Positions 5,691 to 7,211 of a stretch of 7,211 nucleotides of DNA are shown in pieces. The notes under the pieces were generated by a model. That model saw only the letters and a list, made by a program, of their open reading frames with translations, was not told the origin of the DNA and made no database searches. The translations under genes were made by a program, and so were the position numbers. Positions within the stretch are counted from its first letter, which is position 1, and every line of letters begins with the position of its first letter. The stretch lies in assembly GCA_043755435.1 (NCBI GenBank), contig JAYUSZ010000434.1, forward strand, positions 1-7,211, read 5' to 3'. This DNA comes from JANXSF01 sp043755435. Its GTDB lineage: Bacteria > Acidobacteriota > Terriglobia > Bryobacterales > Bryobacteraceae.

Positions 5691-6670
5691 ATCAGGATGT
5701 TGTTTACTGCTTGCACGGGAGGTGGGAGTTCGGTCTCCCCGAGCATCTCGCGCAGGTCAATCTCGATCGTGCGGCTCATCGCCGTGATGGGTACATCGTT
5801 GGGACCGCCCTCGAACGGGTTCTCGGAACTCTCACCGATCTTGTCCATGGTGTGAAACACCCAGGCGATGAGAACGCTCATGGGAACGGTGAGCCACACG
5901 AAGCGGTCGCCGAGTTTCTGGAACTCGGCAAGCAAGCTGAAGGGCGTCAGTACGATGAATAGCCAGATGAAGTACAAATTGATCGTGGCAAACTGCCGGG
6001 GATAAGGGAAATTCTTCAAACGCTCGCACTTCCCCTGGTTGTCCACAAATACGGCCACTTGCCGCATCAGTTCCAGATGCCGCATTTCTCCCGGGACACC
6101 GGGTTCCGCGCACGCCCTCAGATTCTCCGCCTGCAGTTGCAGAAGGCAGTTGGTCCGATTCTTTCGAGAAAGCACTAACGCGTGCTCGCCGGGTTTCAGA
6201 AAGTGTTCCAGTTCCGGCCCCAATTCTGTTTCCCACTCCCAGACCCGATATCTCTTCTTGTACTCCTGGTTGTGAGTGCGGTGCATGTTTTCCCAAGCGC
6301 GCGGCTCGCGGAGTTGGAACCGCAGCGCCGTCACCCAGGCTACGTGACGCAACAGAATGCTGCGACGCACCTCCGGGGCGGAAACACAATCCAACACCAA
6401 CAGCCCGAAGGTCCGGCTGGCATTGACGATGCCACCCCAGACCTGACGGGCCTCCCACAGCCGCGCGTACGATGCATTGTTCTTGAAGCCGGTCATGAAT
6501 GCTACGGCCGTACCGACCACCGCGATCGGCGGCCAGGGAATGGTCAGCCACTTCCAACCCGCCACGATGTAAAGAACTGTGGGGATCGCGCCGACCAGGG
6601 CAAAGACCACCGTCTCCCGGCGAGTCCAGTGGGCAATCTCCTTCAGCGAGTAGTGTTGGCCAGCATGCAT
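5687..6670 (-). CDS. bestrophin-family (UPF0187) anion channel
   Basis: A 327-residue integral membrane protein, typical of bacterial bestrophins (about 280-330). The N-terminus YSLKEIAHWTRRETVVFALV leads into membrane helix one (about 21-38); helix two (47-63) is followed by the family signature FKNNASYARLWEARQVWGG (62-80). A long cytosolic helical region (85-215) precedes CERLKNFPYPRQFATI (215-230), helix three (229-247), helix four (257-274), and the strongly conserved GESSENPFEGGPNDVPI (279-295), then SRTIEIDLREMLGE. Bestrophins assemble as pentamers and conduct chloride or bicarbonate; some bacterial ones pass cations. The ATG at 6670 gives the usual short N-terminus, but no good ribosome site precedes it. 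It is the promoter-proximal gene, overlapping the LCIB-like start by 4 nt, which points to bicarbonate as a plausible substrate. Its upstream region is short because transposase debris begins about 85 bp away. Confidence 0.92.
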   Translation of the reverse strand: MHAGQHYSLKEIAHWTRRETVVFALVGAIPTVLYIVAGWKWLTIPWPPIAVVGTAVAFMTGFKNNASYARLWEARQVWGGIVNASRTFGLLVLDCVSAPEVRRSILLRHVAWVTALRFQLREPRAWENMHRTHNQEYKKRYRVWEWETELGPELEHFLKPGEHALVLSRKNRTNCLLQLQAENLRACAEPGVPGEMRHLELMRQVAVFVDNQGKCERLKNFPYPRQFATINLYFIWLFIVLTPFSLLAEFQKLGDRFVWLTVPMSVLIAWVFHTMDKIGESSENPFEGGPNDVPITAMSRTIEIDLREMLGETELPPPVQAVNNILM

Positions 6671-6755
6671 GGGTTCAGATCTGACAATAACAAAACGACG
6701 CCCGAAGCGCCTTTCAGATTCTCCGCACCGGCTTGACTTGAGGCGCGACCAAATC

Positions 6756-7045
6756 TACCGCCCGGAATTTCCGGGCCGCTGGCTCCATCGAAGACGCCCG
6801 TAGGTTCTGCCAGTCCTTGTTCCGATGGTATAACTTCAAGCACCATCACTCTGGCATCGGTTTGATGACCCCAGCCATTGTTAATCACGGCAAAGCCGCC
6901 GATGGTCTTGATCAAACGGCAATCCGTGTTAGACCTTGCTTTTCAGGCCCACCCGGAGCGATTTGTTCGCAAACCGCCTTCCCCGCCTTCGCTCCCTACT
7001 GCCGTTTGGATCAATAAACCAATAGACAAAGAAAAAACTCACTAA
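6756..7045 (+). mobile_element. IS3-type transposase C-terminal remnant, two frameshifts
   Basis: Three frame pieces rebuild one transposase C-terminus. YRPEFPGR at 6756-6779 is followed, after loss of about two bases, by GSIEDARRFCQSLFRWYNFK then HHHSGIGLMTP (6781-6870), the conserved end of the DDE integrase core that is normally R.FC..FFRWYN..HRHSGI.LlTP. Near 6920 the frame shifts again to VLDLAFQAHPERFVRKPP then SLPTAVWINKP, ending at TAA 7043-7045. Everything N-terminal, including the catalytic Asp residues, is missing; the homology stops abruptly near 6755. The element is dead. It lies just upstream of the bestrophin gene on the opposite strand. Confidence 0.85.
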
Positions 7046-7057
7046 ACTCTTACGATT

Positions 7058-7211
7058 GTGTTCTTCGAACGGTTGTGGGGCTCCTTGAAGTACGAACTGA
7101 TCTATCCCGGCGACTTTCAAAACGGCCAGGAAATGTTTCAGGCGTTAGAGACGTACTTTCACTTCTACAATCATCAGCGTCCACACCAAGCGCTGAATTA
7201 CAAGACACCGG
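7058..7211 (+). mobile_element. second IS3-type transposase fragment, runs off the right edge
   Basis: The frame beginning at 7058 reads VFFERLWGSLKYELIYPGDF, then NGQEMFQALETYFHFYNHQR and PHQALNYKTP to the window end. This is the C-terminal part of an IS3-family OrfB of the N-VFVERLWRSLKYE type, with the third catalytic residue (Glu codon at 7067-7069) preserved. The N-terminal side is missing: homology starts at about 7058, 12 bp after the stop of the previous remnant. Its sequence type (HQRPHQALNYKTP) is clearly different from the neighbouring HHHSGIGLMTP type, so these are two separate elements. The stop codon lies beyond the window. Confidence 0.85.

Noticed and set aside
5832..6736. Long open frames antisense to, or out of phase with, the bestrophin gene
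   Set aside because: The bestrophin frame carries signature motifs and membrane helices; the others show Arg/Pro/Gly-rich shadow composition.

Overview
The window reads as an accessory, mobile-element-scarred stretch of a bacterial chromosome of moderate GC. The best taxonomic hint is the GroEL C-terminal remnant (ending GGGGDHGPGMDY) and the style of the IS3-type transposase scraps, which together remind me of Acidobacteriota. This is a recollection of family style, not a search result, and the phylum call is tentative.

Layout. Left edge to 1225 (minus strand): the first 408 codons of an ABC-type/AAA15 (COG1106-like) ATPase that runs off the window. 1307-1802 (plus): a decayed 3' end of groEL in three reading frames, followed by a well-formed intrinsic terminator at 1829-1863. 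1893-3617 (plus): a 574-codon gene with an N-terminal DUF4062/TIR-like signalling domain and a large C-terminal half I do not recognise. 3656-3718 (plus): a second, much shorter groEL scrap. 3758-4376 (plus): a compact hicA-hicB type II toxin-antitoxin pair. 4377-4943: tandem palindromes, an internally deleted IS3-family transposase remnant on the minus strand, and a probable terminator. 4944-6670 (minus): two genes with a 4-nt GTGA overlap, a bestrophin-family channel followed by an LCIB/theta-type carbonic anhydrase-like protein. 6756-7211 (plus): debris of two different IS3-type transposases.

How it fits together. The left two thirds looks like a defence or conflict neighbourhood: ATPase, DUF4062/TIR-like protein and toxin-antitoxin, separated by groEL scraps and insertion-sequence debris. 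The right part holds the most interesting unit. Its two genes are bacterial relatives of a membrane anion channel family (bestrophins) and a soluble zinc protein family (LCIB) that both work in the algal CO2-concentrating mechanism, and their stop and start codons overlap. That suggests one transcript, coupled translation and a shared job in bicarbonate/CO2 handling. The sequence supports the two family assignments and the coupling; the shared physiology is inference.

No tRNA, rRNA, CRISPR array or intact insertion sequence was seen.
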